Source: Stomoxys calcitrans (taxonomy: Eukaryota > Arthropoda > Insecta > Diptera > Muscidae). Taken from it: a DNA stretch of 64,000 nt. This document shows, in pieces, positions 1-10,717 of this stretch. The stretch covers positions 73,412,707 to 73,476,706 of the forward strand of contig NC_081552.1 of NCBI RefSeq assembly GCF_963082655.1, in the 5' to 3' direction. Each line of letters starts with the position of its first letter. Within the stretch, counting starts at the first letter, position 1. The position numbers and the translations under genes were made by a program. The notes below the pieces were generated by a model. It had not been told where the DNA came from. It saw only the letters and a program-made list of their open reading frames with translations, and made no database searches.

Positions 1-570
1 TCTTCTCTCATAATCCCCGATGTTTGGAAAATGGGCAGAGTGGTATCGCATCTGAAGACTACAAAAGACCCGCATAAGAGAGAGTTATACAGGCCGATAT
101 CCATTCACTTGTCGGTAGTCAAAACGCTTGAAGGTTCTCTCCTCCCGAAACAAGGGGAAAGTTTACATTTTCTGAGCAAAAACATGAATTCTGTAGAGTT
201 CATTGTACAAGGGCTGTTTTGCACACCATCACTACAAATATTAACCGTTGTATAAGCACAGGTCATGTGATAAAACGGTCGTTGTGGCTTTGGATCTCTC
301 GATGGCTTTCGATGCAGTCAATCCTGCCACGCTTTTTGATGACATCGCCGTATGTACATACGGGCCTAAAAATGTGGATCGCAATTCATCGGGTTGGTCG
401 CCAGCTGTTTGTGAAATTTAAAGATATGAAGCTAAAGTCTTGTAGAGTGAAACAGGAAGTGTCCCAAGGCGGTATGATATCTCAGCATTGAGATCGTATC
501 ATGTGCAGACGATTGTGACCTCGGGTAACCTCATTAACGATGTCGCCGCTAATCTCGGCGTTTAACCTGA
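1..570 (+). pseudogene. Jockey-clade non-LTR retrotransposon reverse transcriptase remnant (palm domain)
   Basis: Decayed reverse transcriptase, cut by the left edge of the window. The reading jumps frame several times but the motif order is right. First comes a WKMGRVVSHLKTTKDPHKRE / LYRPIS block (about 25-110), the RT-1/2 region typical of Jockey elements. It is followed by a region matching the family's QHGF..HSTTTAL (about 185-260), then VVVALDLSMAFDAVNP in the third frame (about 281-330), which carries the first catalytic Asp. Next is VKQEVSQGGMIS (about 446-482), the PQGG motif, and finally CADDCD in place of YADD (about 498-516). Several frameshifts and stops make it non-functional. 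The C-terminal tail of a similar element resumes near 900, beyond a HelC insertion. Assignment to Jockey rather than CR1 rests on the THINR..VVVALDLS pattern. Confidence 0.8.
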
Positions 571-571
571 C

Positions 572-896
572 ATTGCTGCCATATAAATCGATCTCTTTTT
601 ATCCGAAATAGAAACTTTTTACGTCGTGTTCTGTTGCGACTTTAAAAAATTATGGTAAGTATTGTTTAAGTCAATCTATAATTTGATATAGCTCTCTTTT
701 ATACCCATCTCTATGTTATCCTTTTACAGCGCCTACAACCTACAACTTTTGCCTGGTCTCGCAGAAAGTTGGTATGCAAAACAAAATTATGCCTTCGAAC
801 TGAGTTCAGTTTGTGCAAATTTGTGGCAGAATCCATGGTGGTGGATTTCCAAGAATCGGTCCGGCCGAACTTAGCAAGTTTTTACTTTTGTATAGA
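572..896 (+). mobile_element. INE-1-like Helitron, HelC 3' half, inserted in the Jockey remnant
   Basis: Begins within a degraded core monomer (GCTGCCATATAAATCGATCTC) and runs to the family's 3' block: GCCTGGTCTCGCAGAAAGTTGG, then CAGAATCCATGGTGGT, then the hairpin region TCGGTCCGGCCGAAC near 854-870 and a CTTTTG end. The same 3' block recurs at 12.8-13.0, 37.7-37.9 and 46.2-46.4 kb. The 5' end and (GTCY)n array are missing. RT sequence lies on both sides, so the piece either inserted there or marks a deletion junction. Confidence 0.75.
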
Positions 897-899
897 ACA

Positions 900-1300
900 T
901 CTCCATCAGAAGACAGATACTATCAGTGCGAACGCACGGAGGGCATCCAAATCACCATTTTGGGGAAAGGCATCCACCGCCCAGAGACATCAGGTTGAAT
1001 CTACATCATCTAGAGCTTGTGACTCAAAGAACCTTGGCTCCTTGGGTCCCCCAACTATGGCACCTGGAGAAGTAAGCCTCCCTTGGCAAACCAAAGCACT
1101 TCTGGCGCATTTGAGTTACAGCCGTCTCAATTCCTACAGCGTGTTGGATGTGTGTGCAGATAATAACCTGGGACCATACGCCATCTGTGCAACCGCCCAA
1201 CCAATCCTACTCGACTTAGAATCCTTCTGGACGCATCCCTTCATGGCCACTGAGTTCCTGGTACTAGATATTAAACAGAACCTAGCAGATCAATGGATGA
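900..1300 (+). pseudogene. Jockey-clade retrotransposon C-terminal tail remnant
   Basis: A 230-codon open frame (769-1461) crosses this region, but only its middle resembles a known protein. SLPWQTKALLAHL..RLNSY (about 1075-1135) followed by DVCADNNLGPYAICATAQP and FWTHPFMATEFLVL (about 1148-1265) matches the conserved tail of Jockey ORF2. There the pattern is LPR.TR..LAQLRSG...LNSY, then VCPDC..GPHDT.HLFNCP, then LWTHP...AEFL. The CPDC/HD.xHLF cysteine-histidine cluster has lost most of its ligands, so the protein would not fold as the original. The first third of the open frame is HelC 3' sequence read by chance. Confidence 0.75.
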
Positions 1301-2103
1301 AGCCTACTACTGCGACAACAACAATAACGCAGCGGCTTTATAATGGTGGATATGTACAAATATGCAGGAACCAAATTCATGGTAAGAGTGTCAATATTCC
1401 ATCACTGTTGAATAAACTTCATCGTCTGTGCCCGATTGAAGATTTACCTACACAAAATTAGATTTAATTGACCATGATGTGTTTTCTAAGGCGTCCAGAC
1501 GAAGCATCATTTCTCTTCAAAACGCAAGTTACTTGCGGTGTGGAAGATTGCTCTTTAGATGTTTCGCCAGCTGAGAGTCAAAGGACCGTTTTTTGCGACC
1601 TGGTAGTTTGTCAAACAAGTCTTCGTTAAATCTGTAGATACAAATCTTGAGGTATTCCCTGGAGTTAGCTATGAATACTGCTTAACTCCATTTCCCATCA
1701 GCCTCATCGAATCATTGAATTGGTGGTTCAAAGATAAGATTTGTAGTCTTAAGTTTCCCATGAATGGATTCGGGATCTGATTTTGGATTTTTTGCGTGTG
1801 CAATTGGTCGAGAACAATTATCTTCCCTCTTGAGCAATGCAGGGACAAATCTTACCAATCTTTTTAAGAGCGCAACTGTTTATTTCAGCTAAACGTTGAT
1901 CACCGGAAGAGTAGAATTTTACTCGGCCCGAGTGCAGTACTATTGTTTGGTATGTTTCTCTTAGAAATGCATTGATCACCAGCCGATCGCAATTTGTTGA
2001 ATGACTGATAAGTTGCGGTATTGAATGTAGTCTAACAGGTCCTTATAACTTGAGCCTGAGTAAACGAGTATTTCTCCTTACCGATACTTGTTGGCGTACT
2101 TGT
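1301..2103. other. Unassigned sequence
   Basis: No repeat family or protein similarity recognised. Ordinary AT-rich intergenic composition with short in-frame runs only. Confidence 0.5.
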
Positions 2104-3440
2104 AAAAAGTAAAAGCGTGCTAAGTTCGGCCGGGCCGAATCTTATATACCCTCCACCATGGATCGCATTTGTCGATTTCTTTTCCCGGCATCTCTTCTTA
2201 GGCAAAAAAAGGATATAAGAAAAGATTTGCTCTGCTATTAGAGCGATATCAAGATCCGGTCCGGTTTGGACCACAATTAAATTATATGTTGGAGACCTGT
2301 GTAAAATGTCAGCCAATTCGATTAAGAATTGCGCCCTTTGTGGGCTCAAGAAGTAAAATAGAAAGATCAATTTATATGGGAGCTGTATCGGGCTATATAC
2401 CGATTCAGACCATAATAAACACTTATGTTAATGGTCATTAGAGAATCCGTCGTACAAAATCAGGCAAATCGGATAATAATTGCGACCTCTAGAGGCTCAA
2501 GAAGCCAAGATCCCAGATCGGTTTATATGGCAGCTATATCAGGTTATGAACCGATTTGAACCATATTTGGCACAGTTGTTGGATATTATAACAAAATACT
2601 ACGTGCCAAAATTCATTCAAATTGGATAAGAATTGCGCCCTCTAGAGGCTCAAGAAGTCAAGACCCAAGATCGGTTTATTGACAGCTATATAAGGTTATG
2701 GACCGATTTGAACCATACTTGGCACAGTTGTTGGATATCGTAACAAAACACGTCGTGCAAAATTTCATTCCAATCGGATAAGAATTGCGCACTCTAGAGG
2801 CTCAAGAAGTCAAAACCCCAGATCGGTGTATATGGCAGCTATATCAGGTTATGGACCGATTTGAACAATACTTGGCACAGTTGTTGGATATAATAACAAA
2901 ACACGTCGTGCAAAATTTCATTCCAATCAGATAAGAATTGCGCACTCTAGAGGCTCAAGAAGTCAAGACCCAAGATCGGTTTATATGACAGCTATATCAG
3001 GTTATGAACCGATTTGAACCATACTTGGCACAGTTGTTGGATGTCATAACAAAACACGTCGTGCAAAATTTCATCCCAATCGGATAAGAAATGCGCACTC
3101 TAGAGGCTCAAGAATTCAAGACCCAAGATCGGTTTATATGGCAGCTATATCAAAACATGGACCGATATGGCCCATTTACAATACCAACCGACCTACACTA
3201 ATAAGAAGTATTTGTGCAAAATTTCAAGCGGCTAGCTTTACTCCTTCGGAAGTTAGCGTGCTTTCGACAGACAGACGGACGGACGGACGGACAGACGGAC
3301 GGACTTGGCTAGATCGACATAAAATTTCACGACGATCAAGAATATATATACTTTATGGGGTCTCAGACGAATATTTCGAGTAGTTACAAACAGAATGACG
3401 AAATTAGTATACCCCCATCTTATGGTGGAGGGTATAAAAA
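2104..3440 (-). mobile_element. INE-1-like Helitron, HelA, near full length
   Basis: The 3' end is on the left: AAGTAAAAGCG, then the palindrome TTCGGCCGGGCCGAA and TATACCCTCCACCATGG. Five core units follow; the motif AGATCGG recurs at about 2516, 2669, 2820, 2973 and 3126, a spacing of 153 bp with one 151. The 5' block is on the right: the (GTCY)n array at 3266-3304, AATATATATACTTTATGGGG and ATGGTGGAGGGTATA. The last feature forms a subterminal inverted repeat with the left-hand TATACCCTCCACCAT. The flanks are A-rich (GTAAAAA and TATAAAAA), so no clear target duplication can be read. Confidence 0.9.
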
Positions 3441-3792
3441 TGCTTAAAAAATTTTAAAAATGTGGCAAATATTTTAAAAACTCTTATGTTCCATCTTGTT
3501 TTTCAATTTTACAAGCATATTACCTAAAATTTTTTAAATTTTTTTAAAATTTTCACAATTTTATAATTTTTGATAGAATTTAAATAAGAGCAGATAAAGT
3601 AAATACTACCATTATGTTTATTCTTTTAAAAAAATACGATTAAAATTGGCAAATTGTTTTATTTATATATAGCAAATGACTCAATTGTTGTTTAAAAGTT
3701 CAAAAAAATTTATATTCAAAAGTTCTAAATTAGTAATTTAATATCAGCAGACAGTGTTTGCTGATATGAACCGACTAATTTTTCTGAGTGCA
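3441..3792 (+). repeat. Repeat Y copy 1 (MITE-like) in AT-rich DNA
   Basis: About 3550-3792 (for example TAGCAAATGACTCAATTGTT and TAATTTAATATCAGCA) is homologous, in inverted orientation, to 6735-6925. It ends in TTTTTCTGAGTGCA, also seen at about 7152-7165. Ends beginning CACTCAGAAAA are typical of some insect MITEs, but no complete pair of terminal repeats was established here. 3441-3550 is A/T-rich and unassigned. Confidence 0.5.
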
Positions 3793-4615
3793 TATGCTGG
3801 TCAGACTACGGGAGGCTTAATAGGAAATACTGTGTCAAATTCCAGTGAAATCGGGCAATAAACGCAGATTTTATGGGCTTAAGAACCTTAATCGGCAGAT
3901 CGCTCTATATGGCAGCTAGGTCAGAATAAAGACCAATCTGAACAATATTTGAGTCGGATATCGGTAGGGGTTAGTCAACTCACAATTTTGAATTTCAGCG
4001 AAATCGAATACTTATTGCGACTTTTATGGGCTTAAGACCCTAAATCGGCGATTGGTCTACATGGGAGCTATATATTCTGATCTGAACTATATTTGAGTGT
4101 GAAGTCAAGAGGCTTAAAACAACTTACTATTTAAAATATTGGCGAAATCGGATGATAATTGCGGCTTTTATGGGCTTACGGCCATCTGCTGGCAGATCGG
4201 TCTGTATGGCAGCTATATCTAAATAATGTCCGATCTGGACCATATTTGAATTTGATGACGGAAGGCTTAAAACAACTCACTGTTTCAAGTTTCAGCGAAA
4301 TCGGGTTATAAATGCAGCTATTTGGGCTCAAGAACCTTAATCGGCAAATGGCAGCTCTATATGACAGCTATACCTGAATATAGAGCGATCTGAGCCATGT
4401 TTGAGTCGGATATCGGGATGAATCACCATTTCAAATTGGAGCGAAATCGGATAATAATGGCGGCTTTTATGGGCAATATGGCAGCTATTTCCAAATATAG
4501 TCTGAGAAGCAAAACGAGTCTGTGCAATATTTCAACTCAATATCACAAGTTACAAAGACTGCAGCGCGATTACAACTGACGGACACACGGACGGAGAGGC
4601 GCAGACAGACCTTGT
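3790..4615 (-). mobile_element. INE-1-like Helitron, HelB core and 5' side, decayed
   Basis: Core monomers on the minus strand: TTTCAGCGAAATCG, GGCAGCTATAT and GGCTTAAAACAACTCAC recur with about 144-153 bp spacing (GCGAAATCG at 3998, 4142 and 4295). A degraded (GTCY)n array, GGACACACGGACGG, lies at 4579-4610. Neither terminus is recognisable. Confidence 0.7.
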
Positions 4616-6730
4616 AGCTCATTTCTATTCATATCGATGTTATATGCAAAACCAATTTGGAATGTAAACAATCACTTTATCAATGTACACCCAACTTCAT
4701 TTGCCTATTGGTCTCGTTCGTGAACTTTTTTTTAGATCTCGCTGTACCACTTTCCTAAAGTTCAATACCTCTGTCAAGAACTACCTTTAATCTGCTTGTG
4801 CCAACCTTGTCCCTTCTATCTCTCTTTGTTCCTGTGAGAAACTCCATTTGCGTGCTTTTTCTGATATTTTGCCATTGAACAAATCAAACAACTGTCCATC
4901 TCGCGTGTTCAGTAAAGTAGAACAACAACAGTGCTAAGGTAAGGGAAACGCCGAAAAAGTGTTTCATACCTTTTGATGGTTATGACGCAGGTGTGCTGTG
5001 TATTGTTTACAATTACGGTAGCCCTTCTTACTATGTCATTTAACGCAGCGCACGGAGCTCCTGGACTCAAAACTCTTTTAGACACATCGTGTGCAATAAA
5101 GAGCGACGTCAAAAAGATCACACAAGTGTGTGCAATGTGGGAGTGTGACGGGAACCTTTTTTTCATTTGCATTCCAAAAATCTTCTCTTTTCAGCAGAAG
5201 GCCTGTTGTTCTGAAATTGCGGAACTACTGCTGTAATAGCAGCAAAATTAACATGTAACAGTTTGCAGCAGACCTTCTTCGATGAGTGCAGGTTGTTGGT
5301 AACATTACAGTGTAGAAATTTACCGAAACAAATTGATGAAATATTAGTGATGACTACAAATATATTGTACAGAAACTACAGTGTCTTCATTTATCTGGGG
5401 CAAATTTCCCAGACTCCTCAAAAGCAAACCAACATACACCCATTATTTCGCATGCTTGTCCTTAAAGTTCAAACTCTTTAGGGTAAGCCAGTACCACTCG
5501 TTGAACCACACTTTCTCATAAACATAAAATTCCCCGCACTATTCAGATACGTTGAAATGTAACTTACTAAACCAGACAGCAAGGGGAGAAAGATGGTGGA
5601 AAGAAGGAAAGACTGTAAGTAGAAGAAGATTCAAGCACAGCACGAGTAGGGTATAATGCTTTAACAAGCCATTTCTATGTATGGGGTTTTATGGTGCACT
5701 TACCTAATAATACGGTTATGTTCCTTGGTTACCATCATCCATACAAATTTACGACCTCAATTCACCTTTCGCACATTGTGTGAGAGTGAAAGGGGCGAGT
5801 ACGAGTGTAGAAATGTTAGCTTGAAACGGTGAGAAAAGACTTAACATCATTCCAACACACCCATACATACAAATTAATTACTGTTGTTGACATTTGTTAA
5901 GGTATTTTACAACAAATGCTTAGCACATTGGGTACGCCAACAACACTCGCTCGCAACACACATTTTAGTGTTGTTGGTGATATAAACACATACTTTACAA
6001 GGCTATCAGCAACACTAATGCTACGACAACATCACCAACTAACACGACCAATGTTACCTCAGGACTAGCAGCAGCAACAACAACATCTGCTACAAAAGCA
6101 GCAATTTAGCAGTTCTCTCGTTTAGCCCGTGCATAAAAAACATGACAAGTTGAAGGCTTTGTCAACGACGGAGGTTTGGGGTATGGTTGTATAACTCAAC
6201 CTATCTGGGCCTCCCCTCCCACCACCCTTCCCGCTTCTCGTCTTTCTGCTTTTTCTTCTTTACGAATCCTTAAGCAAAAAATAAAGCAAGGATTTGTTCA
6301 TGTGCGAATGACTTTGTTCTTGGTTAGACAACAAGTGTTCATAGAAAAAGTTCGGGCACTAAAGATTTGGATAATGAATGCCATGGAGTCGGATAAAAAT
6401 GAAAGGATAATTGAAATCAACTAGAAGGTTTATGAACTGTGTTGGCAAAACGCACACCAAGTTATGAAAAAGTCATAAGTAAAGCAATTTTAAGGAAGAA
6501 AAAGTAAAGCTTGGGAACCAAAACTCTCAGGCCAAGAGACTGGTGTCTATGGGCATGGGAAGAAGAAAGCTTAATGGGCTAAATAGAGATGGGGTTTCAG
6601 AAAATTAATAATATATTTTTTTTTTGTTTTAATAAAAATGCGAAATAATAAACAGAGAAAGTGGGGTAACATAAAAGTCCTTCGCCCTCCTAAAAGGTTA
6701 AGGTAAGGTTACAAATCAAGTTTTTTACTA
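4616..6730. other. Longest repeat-poor stretch on the left; possible gene neighbourhood
   Basis: Contains the candidate small secreted-peptide ORF described separately. Also present are several good splice-donor-like strings (AAGGTAAGGG near 4936, AGGGTAAGCC near 5480) and CAA/CAG-rich low-complexity DNA at about 6000-6115. No recognisable transposon sequence except a degraded stretch after 6600. This stretch could hold non-coding exons or regulatory DNA of a nearby gene. Confidence 0.35.
4976..5236 (+). CDS. Candidate small secreted peptide (unrecognised, weak)
   Basis: Not recognised. The open frame from ATG 4976 gives 86 residues. It starts MVMTQVCCVLFTITVALLT, a good signal-peptide hydrophobic core, with a plausible cleavage after NAAHG. 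The mature part holds LLDTSCAIKSDVKKITQVCA and later KACCSEIAELLL. A possible intron of 69 bp lies inside: GT at 5126 (CACAA/GTGTGT), and a pyrimidine-rich acceptor TTCTCTTTTCAG ending at 5194, a typical short dipteran intron length. Another acceptor (GTTTGCAG, ending 5268) would instead join to an open frame running to 5481. A strong donor-like AAGGTAAGGG sits 38 bp upstream of the ATG. Either spliced form keeps frame. Chance is a real alternative, because there is no homology support and no promoter was identified. Confidence 0.22.
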   Translation: MVMTQVCCVLFTITVALLTMSFNAAHGAPGLKTLLDTSCAIKSDVKKITQVCAMWECDGNLFFICIPKIFSFQQKACCSEIAELLL

Positions 6731-7165
6731 CTACTAATGGTACAAACAGAGAAATTAGTTTGCTGATATTAAATTAAAAACTTTAAACTTTTAAATGAAT
6801 CCATGAAAAATATTTGACCTTCTAAACAACAATTGAGGCATTTGCTATATATGAGTAAAAAATAGCCAATAGCGCTTATTTTCTCTGCTGTTATTTGAAT
6901 TCGTCCGAAAATAAGCAAATTGTAGAAAATTTAACGAAATTGTATCCTATATGCTAATAACATCCTATATGCTAAGATAAGATGGAATATAAAAATTTTT
7001 GAAATATTGACAAAGTTTGTAAGCTTTCTTTAATTTGTTACCATTTGAAAATAATAGAAAATGTTTGCTGCTTTAACAACAAAATACTGCAGTCCCATTT
7101 TCAGCATACTTTTTGCTGTTACAGCATTTTTGCTGTTTGTACTAACAAAGTTTTCTGAGTGCAGG
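6731..7165 (-). repeat. Repeat Y copy 2 (MITE-like)
   Basis: Inverted relative to copy 1 at about 3550-3792; the shared core is read on the minus strand near 6735-6925. The outer ends, ATGGTACAAACAGAGAAATT at about 6738 and TTGCTGTTTGTACTAACAAA ending about 7150, share GTACAAACAG in opposite orientation. This suggests weak terminal inverted repeats around a roughly 430-bp element. Confidence 0.45.
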
Positions 7166-7299
7166 TAGCAGTAGATGCTGATGTGGCACACAAGTCAGTT
7201 AGAAATTCATGACTCACCTATGGCAGAATTCAACGATGCTTTAAACCCATCGAAGTTTTTCGTGATGATCGGCTTAAAAAATTGTCATCAAATGAACAT

Positions 7300-7920
7300 T
7301 AAATTTGGAATCGGCCGGTATGAACTTTGGACACCCACAACTTCGGATAGACATATAAATCACATTTCGTAAAAATCTGGTCGAAATTTCAGCGAAGTCG
7401 GATAATCAATGTGCCTTTTATAGACCCAAGACCTGAATTCTGGAGATCTTAACCAGATTTAGTACGAATATCGAGGACCTTAAGCCAATTCACTTTGTTA
7501 AGTTTCAGCAATAGCGGGCAAAAAATGCTCTATTTAAGGGCCCACGGCCTTAAATAGTGAGATCGGTATGCATGGCAGCCATATCCAACTAAATTCTTAT
7601 CCAGATCATACTCGTTACAGACGTGTGGGGATCCAATATAACTCGCTGGGCCAAATTTAACCGAAATCGAGAAATAAGTGTTCCTCTTATAGGTTCTATG
7701 GCAAGATATAGTTCGATGTAGCCCATCTCCGAACTTAACGTGGTTGTAGATAAAAAAATGATTTATGCAAAGTTTTCGCTTATTATCTCGGATTTTGAAG
7801 ACTGTTGCGTAATATCAATAGCCGGGCGGATGGACATCGTCTTAGAATCGGTATTTTTATATGTTGCAAATGGAATGACAAAATGGGTACACCCCAAATC
7901 CTTCGGTGGTGGCTATAAAA
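7300..7920 (-). mobile_element. INE-1-like Helitron, HelB core and 5' end
   Basis: Minus-strand monomers (AATTTCAGCGAAGTCGGATA, CGAGATAATAAGC-type decay) lead to a 5' end at the right: GGAATGACAAAATGGGTACACCCC, then CTTCGGTGGTGGCTATAAAA. The (GTCY)n array is reduced to GGGCGGATGGACATCG. The 3' hairpin is absent. Heavily diverged, so an old copy. Confidence 0.65.
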
Positions 7921-7967
7921 ATGCAAGATTTGATAGCACAGTGCATTACACTACATATGCTACCAGT

Positions 7968-8045
7968 TAGGTTAGGTTTAAGTGGCAGTCTGCTATCAGA
8001 CTCACTTAGACGTCTTCGCCCAATGTGATACCACAGTAATAAGAG
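7968..8045 (-). mobile_element. SINE2 3'-end fragment
   Basis: TTAGGTTAGGTTTAAGTGGCAG, then CAGACTCACTTAGACG and CCCAATGTGATACCACAGTA. The same order of blocks occurs at 47331-47405, where a tRNA-like B box follows. It reads as the 3' tail of a tRNA-derived SINE on the minus strand. Confidence 0.55.
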
Positions 8046-8339
8046 AAGAAAGATACTTTCTAGTTCTTAACGTTGAATCATCCAGAAACAAAAGTTCAAA
8101 TCCACAAAATTGGTGGAAAAAGCGAACTCCAACTGAAAGATAGTGCGGGACACAAACTTTAGATATTCTTCAGCTTCTGCAATAATCGTTACTTGCAACC
8201 TTCGGTCTATCAGCATGTTTTCTGATCAGAAAATAACCTGTCGTGATGGACACAATAACTGAAACGTCAGCAACAGCAGAGCAGTAGACCTTTTATAGGT
8301 CAGATTAGATTACATACTTCTGGGGTGTTCACAACCCCA

Positions 8340-8700
8340 TCTGTCATCTAGAGCGCACAATTCTCATCCGATTTGGCTGAAATTGTGCATGAGGTGTTTT
8401 GGTATCACTTCCAACAACTGTGCTATGTATGGTTCAAGTTGGTCCAAAACTTAGTATAGCTGCCACATAAACAGATCAGGGATCTTGACTTCTTGAGCCT
8501 CTAAAGGGCGCAACTCTCATCCGATATGGCTGAAATATTGTATAAAAAAATGACTTCTACAATGTTCATCATTTAATTGTTTGACTAAAGCATTGTTTGC
8601 CTTAAAGGAGATTCCGTGAAAAGAACTCGACAAATGCGATCCATGGTGGAGGGTATATAAGATTCGGCCCGGCCGAACTTAGTACGCTCTTACTTGTTTC
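8340..8700 (+). mobile_element. INE-1-like Helitron, HelA 3' part
   Basis: Two core units, then CCATGGTGGAGGGTATATAAG, the hairpin TTCGGCCCGGCCGAA and the TACTTGTTT end at about 8699. The 5' half with (GTCY)n is absent. The preceding 8046-8339 holds nothing recognisable. Confidence 0.85.
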
Positions 8701-8786
8701 TGTAATTAACTTCGTAGTTACGTATTGGTGGTACGATATTTATGTTGGGAAAACCTACCAAAAATTGAGGTCAACCTACCAACCAA

Positions 8787-9290
8787 CTAAGAGGATAAAA
8801 TCCTACCAATATTGGTAGAAATGTACCAAAAACCGCAACACTGCTTCAGAGTACGACCCAAACCCACCGGCTCGTCTTGTTTGGATCCATCCGCATAGAA
8901 GGCAATGCAACTTCCATTACTAGGGATATTGTAGTTCCAATCGGTTCTATCAGGAAAAGTAATACGGCACTTTCTTTTTATTAAAAAGCGGCTCAGGCAG
9001 TGTGTAATGCACAGGAGAACATAGTGTGCGTAGCCGCCGCATGGCCAAATAGAAAGCCAAAGGCCTCCAGACATTGTGGCTGCACAATCAAGCCATCCAA
9101 TAGATCCGGTTGAGTATTGAACAGTAGGTGGACGTTCGAAGCGACCCGAGAATTGAACCGAATTTCTATAAATGTTTCAAATTCTCCACTCAAATACTGT
9201 CGTTTGAGTCCCATATTGTCCCGTTCGGTGTACATGTCCATTTTGAACGATATTTTGGGGTGAGGCGGCCTGCCTGGGAATAGACCAGGC
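8787..9290 (-). pseudogene. Non-LTR retrotransposon RNase H remnant
   Basis: Minus-strand frames give RITFPDRTDW, then SCIAFYADGSKQDEPVGLG (about 8990-8850). YADGSK is the first catalytic-Asp motif of the RNase H domain found at the C-terminus of I/R1/LOA-type non-LTR elements (usual pattern F-Y-T-DGSK-x(3)-GxG). The frame stops soon after, and the rest of RNase H is missing. The upstream portion (9290-9000) should be the RT thumb region but is too decayed to align by eye. Confidence 0.55.
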
Positions 9291-10036
9291 ATTTTTATAT
9301 AAGTTTAATATTCTTCTTCCAATTACTATTCATTTGATGTTCATATTGTCCCAATTGGTAAACATATTATATTTGGAGGGTTTTTGAGGGTGAAACCCCT
9401 CCTGGCCCCTAACGCTGTCCCCCCGTTATTTGACCCAAAGTTGTATAAACATTTTTTTTTTTTTTTTTGATTCCCATAAAGGCGGCAAACAAAATTTGGA
9501 TTAAGGCGATAAAAAACATCTCCGAAATCTGGCGATTATTGAAAATTTTGGTTAGGGGGAGGTCCCTGCCCCCTCGCGGATATCAAAACATGATATCCCT
9601 ATTTTCACAGGGAAGGCCAAACAGCCGTGTTTGAGTCTACTCAGAACAAACACACGAACAAAGCGCAACAATTTCATTTTTCTACAATTACAGATTTAAA
9701 CCAATAACAGGGAACAGGTTAATAGTCTATAACTATAATGGAACAGCGATGCACCGGCTTTGTGAAAAAAATTCCCATGACATAACTTCCCAAAATCAAA
9801 AATAAGTCGCCAAAATGCTGTGTAGAAAGCACACAGAAATATTTTTTTTTTTTTTTGAGTTATTTCGTTATTTGGGAATTTATTGTCTATTAATTTTTGA
9901 GGAGTTGTTTCATAATGGAACAAATCCCTAAAAAATTAAACAATTTTCTACTGAAAAAATTGTAAAGTTTAGTGATCAAAGGCGTCACAGTGAGCTGCTT
10001 TATGCGATGTATCAAAAAATTATCTATCAACGTGAT
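9291..10036. other. Unassigned AT-rich DNA with poly-T tracts and small hairpins
   Basis: Two long T runs (about 9452-9469 and 9843-9856). Short GC-rich inverted repeats are present: TGCCTGG/CCAGGCA near 9271-9291, and GGGGGAGG..CCTGCCCCC near 9555-9573. No coding similarity or repeat family recognised. Confidence 0.5.
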
Positions 10037-10714
10037 AGATCAAACAAGTAAAAGCGTGCCAAGTTCGGTCTGGCGAATCTTATACATCCTCCATCAGGGA
10101 TTGCATTTGTCAAGTTCTTTACCCGATAACTTTTCATTGGCAAGCGACAATGGATAAGAATAACTATGCTATTGGGGCTATACCAAGTTATGAACATATT
10201 GGGACCGTACTTGGTTTGGCAGTTGGAGACCAAAGTCGAAGTCTTACACAGTGATTTCGCCAAATCGGATAGAAATTTCGCCCTATAGTGGCTCAAGAAA
10301 TAAAATCGGCAGAGCTGTTTGTATGGGGCCTATATCAAGTTATGAACCCATTCAGACCATATTTAGCAAGTATATTGAAGGTCATAGTAGAAGCCGTTGT
10401 ACATTTCAGCCAAATCGGCAATGAATTGCGCCCTCTGGAGGCTCAATAATATAATCAGGAGATAGGTATGGGAGTTATATAAGCTTATCAACTGATTTTT
10501 AGCATACTTGGCACAGTTTTTGGAAGACATAACAAAACATTTCATGCAAAATTTCAGACAAATCGGGTAAGAATTGAGCCCTCTAAAGGCTCAAGAAGGC
10601 TCAAAACCCGGGGTCGGTTTATATGGCAGGTATATAAAAACATTAATCGATACAGCCCATTAACAATCCCAACAGCTCTTCATTCATAGGAAGTTTTCAT
10701 GCAGAATTTCAAGC
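10037..10714 (-). mobile_element. INE-1-like Helitron, HelA 3' part
   Basis: The 3' end is at left (CAAACAAGTAAAAGCGTGCC, decayed hairpin TTCGGTCTGGCGAA), followed by about four core units. It stops abruptly in AATTTCAAGCG just before the end of repeat X; the (GTCY)n and 5' end are missing. Confidence 0.8.
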
Positions 10715-10717
10715 GTG

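Noticed and set aside
769..1461. 230-codon plus-strand open frame as a host gene
   Set aside because: Its first part is HelC 3' sequence and its middle is a Jockey tail with lost Cys/His ligands; it is a chance open frame across transposon scraps.
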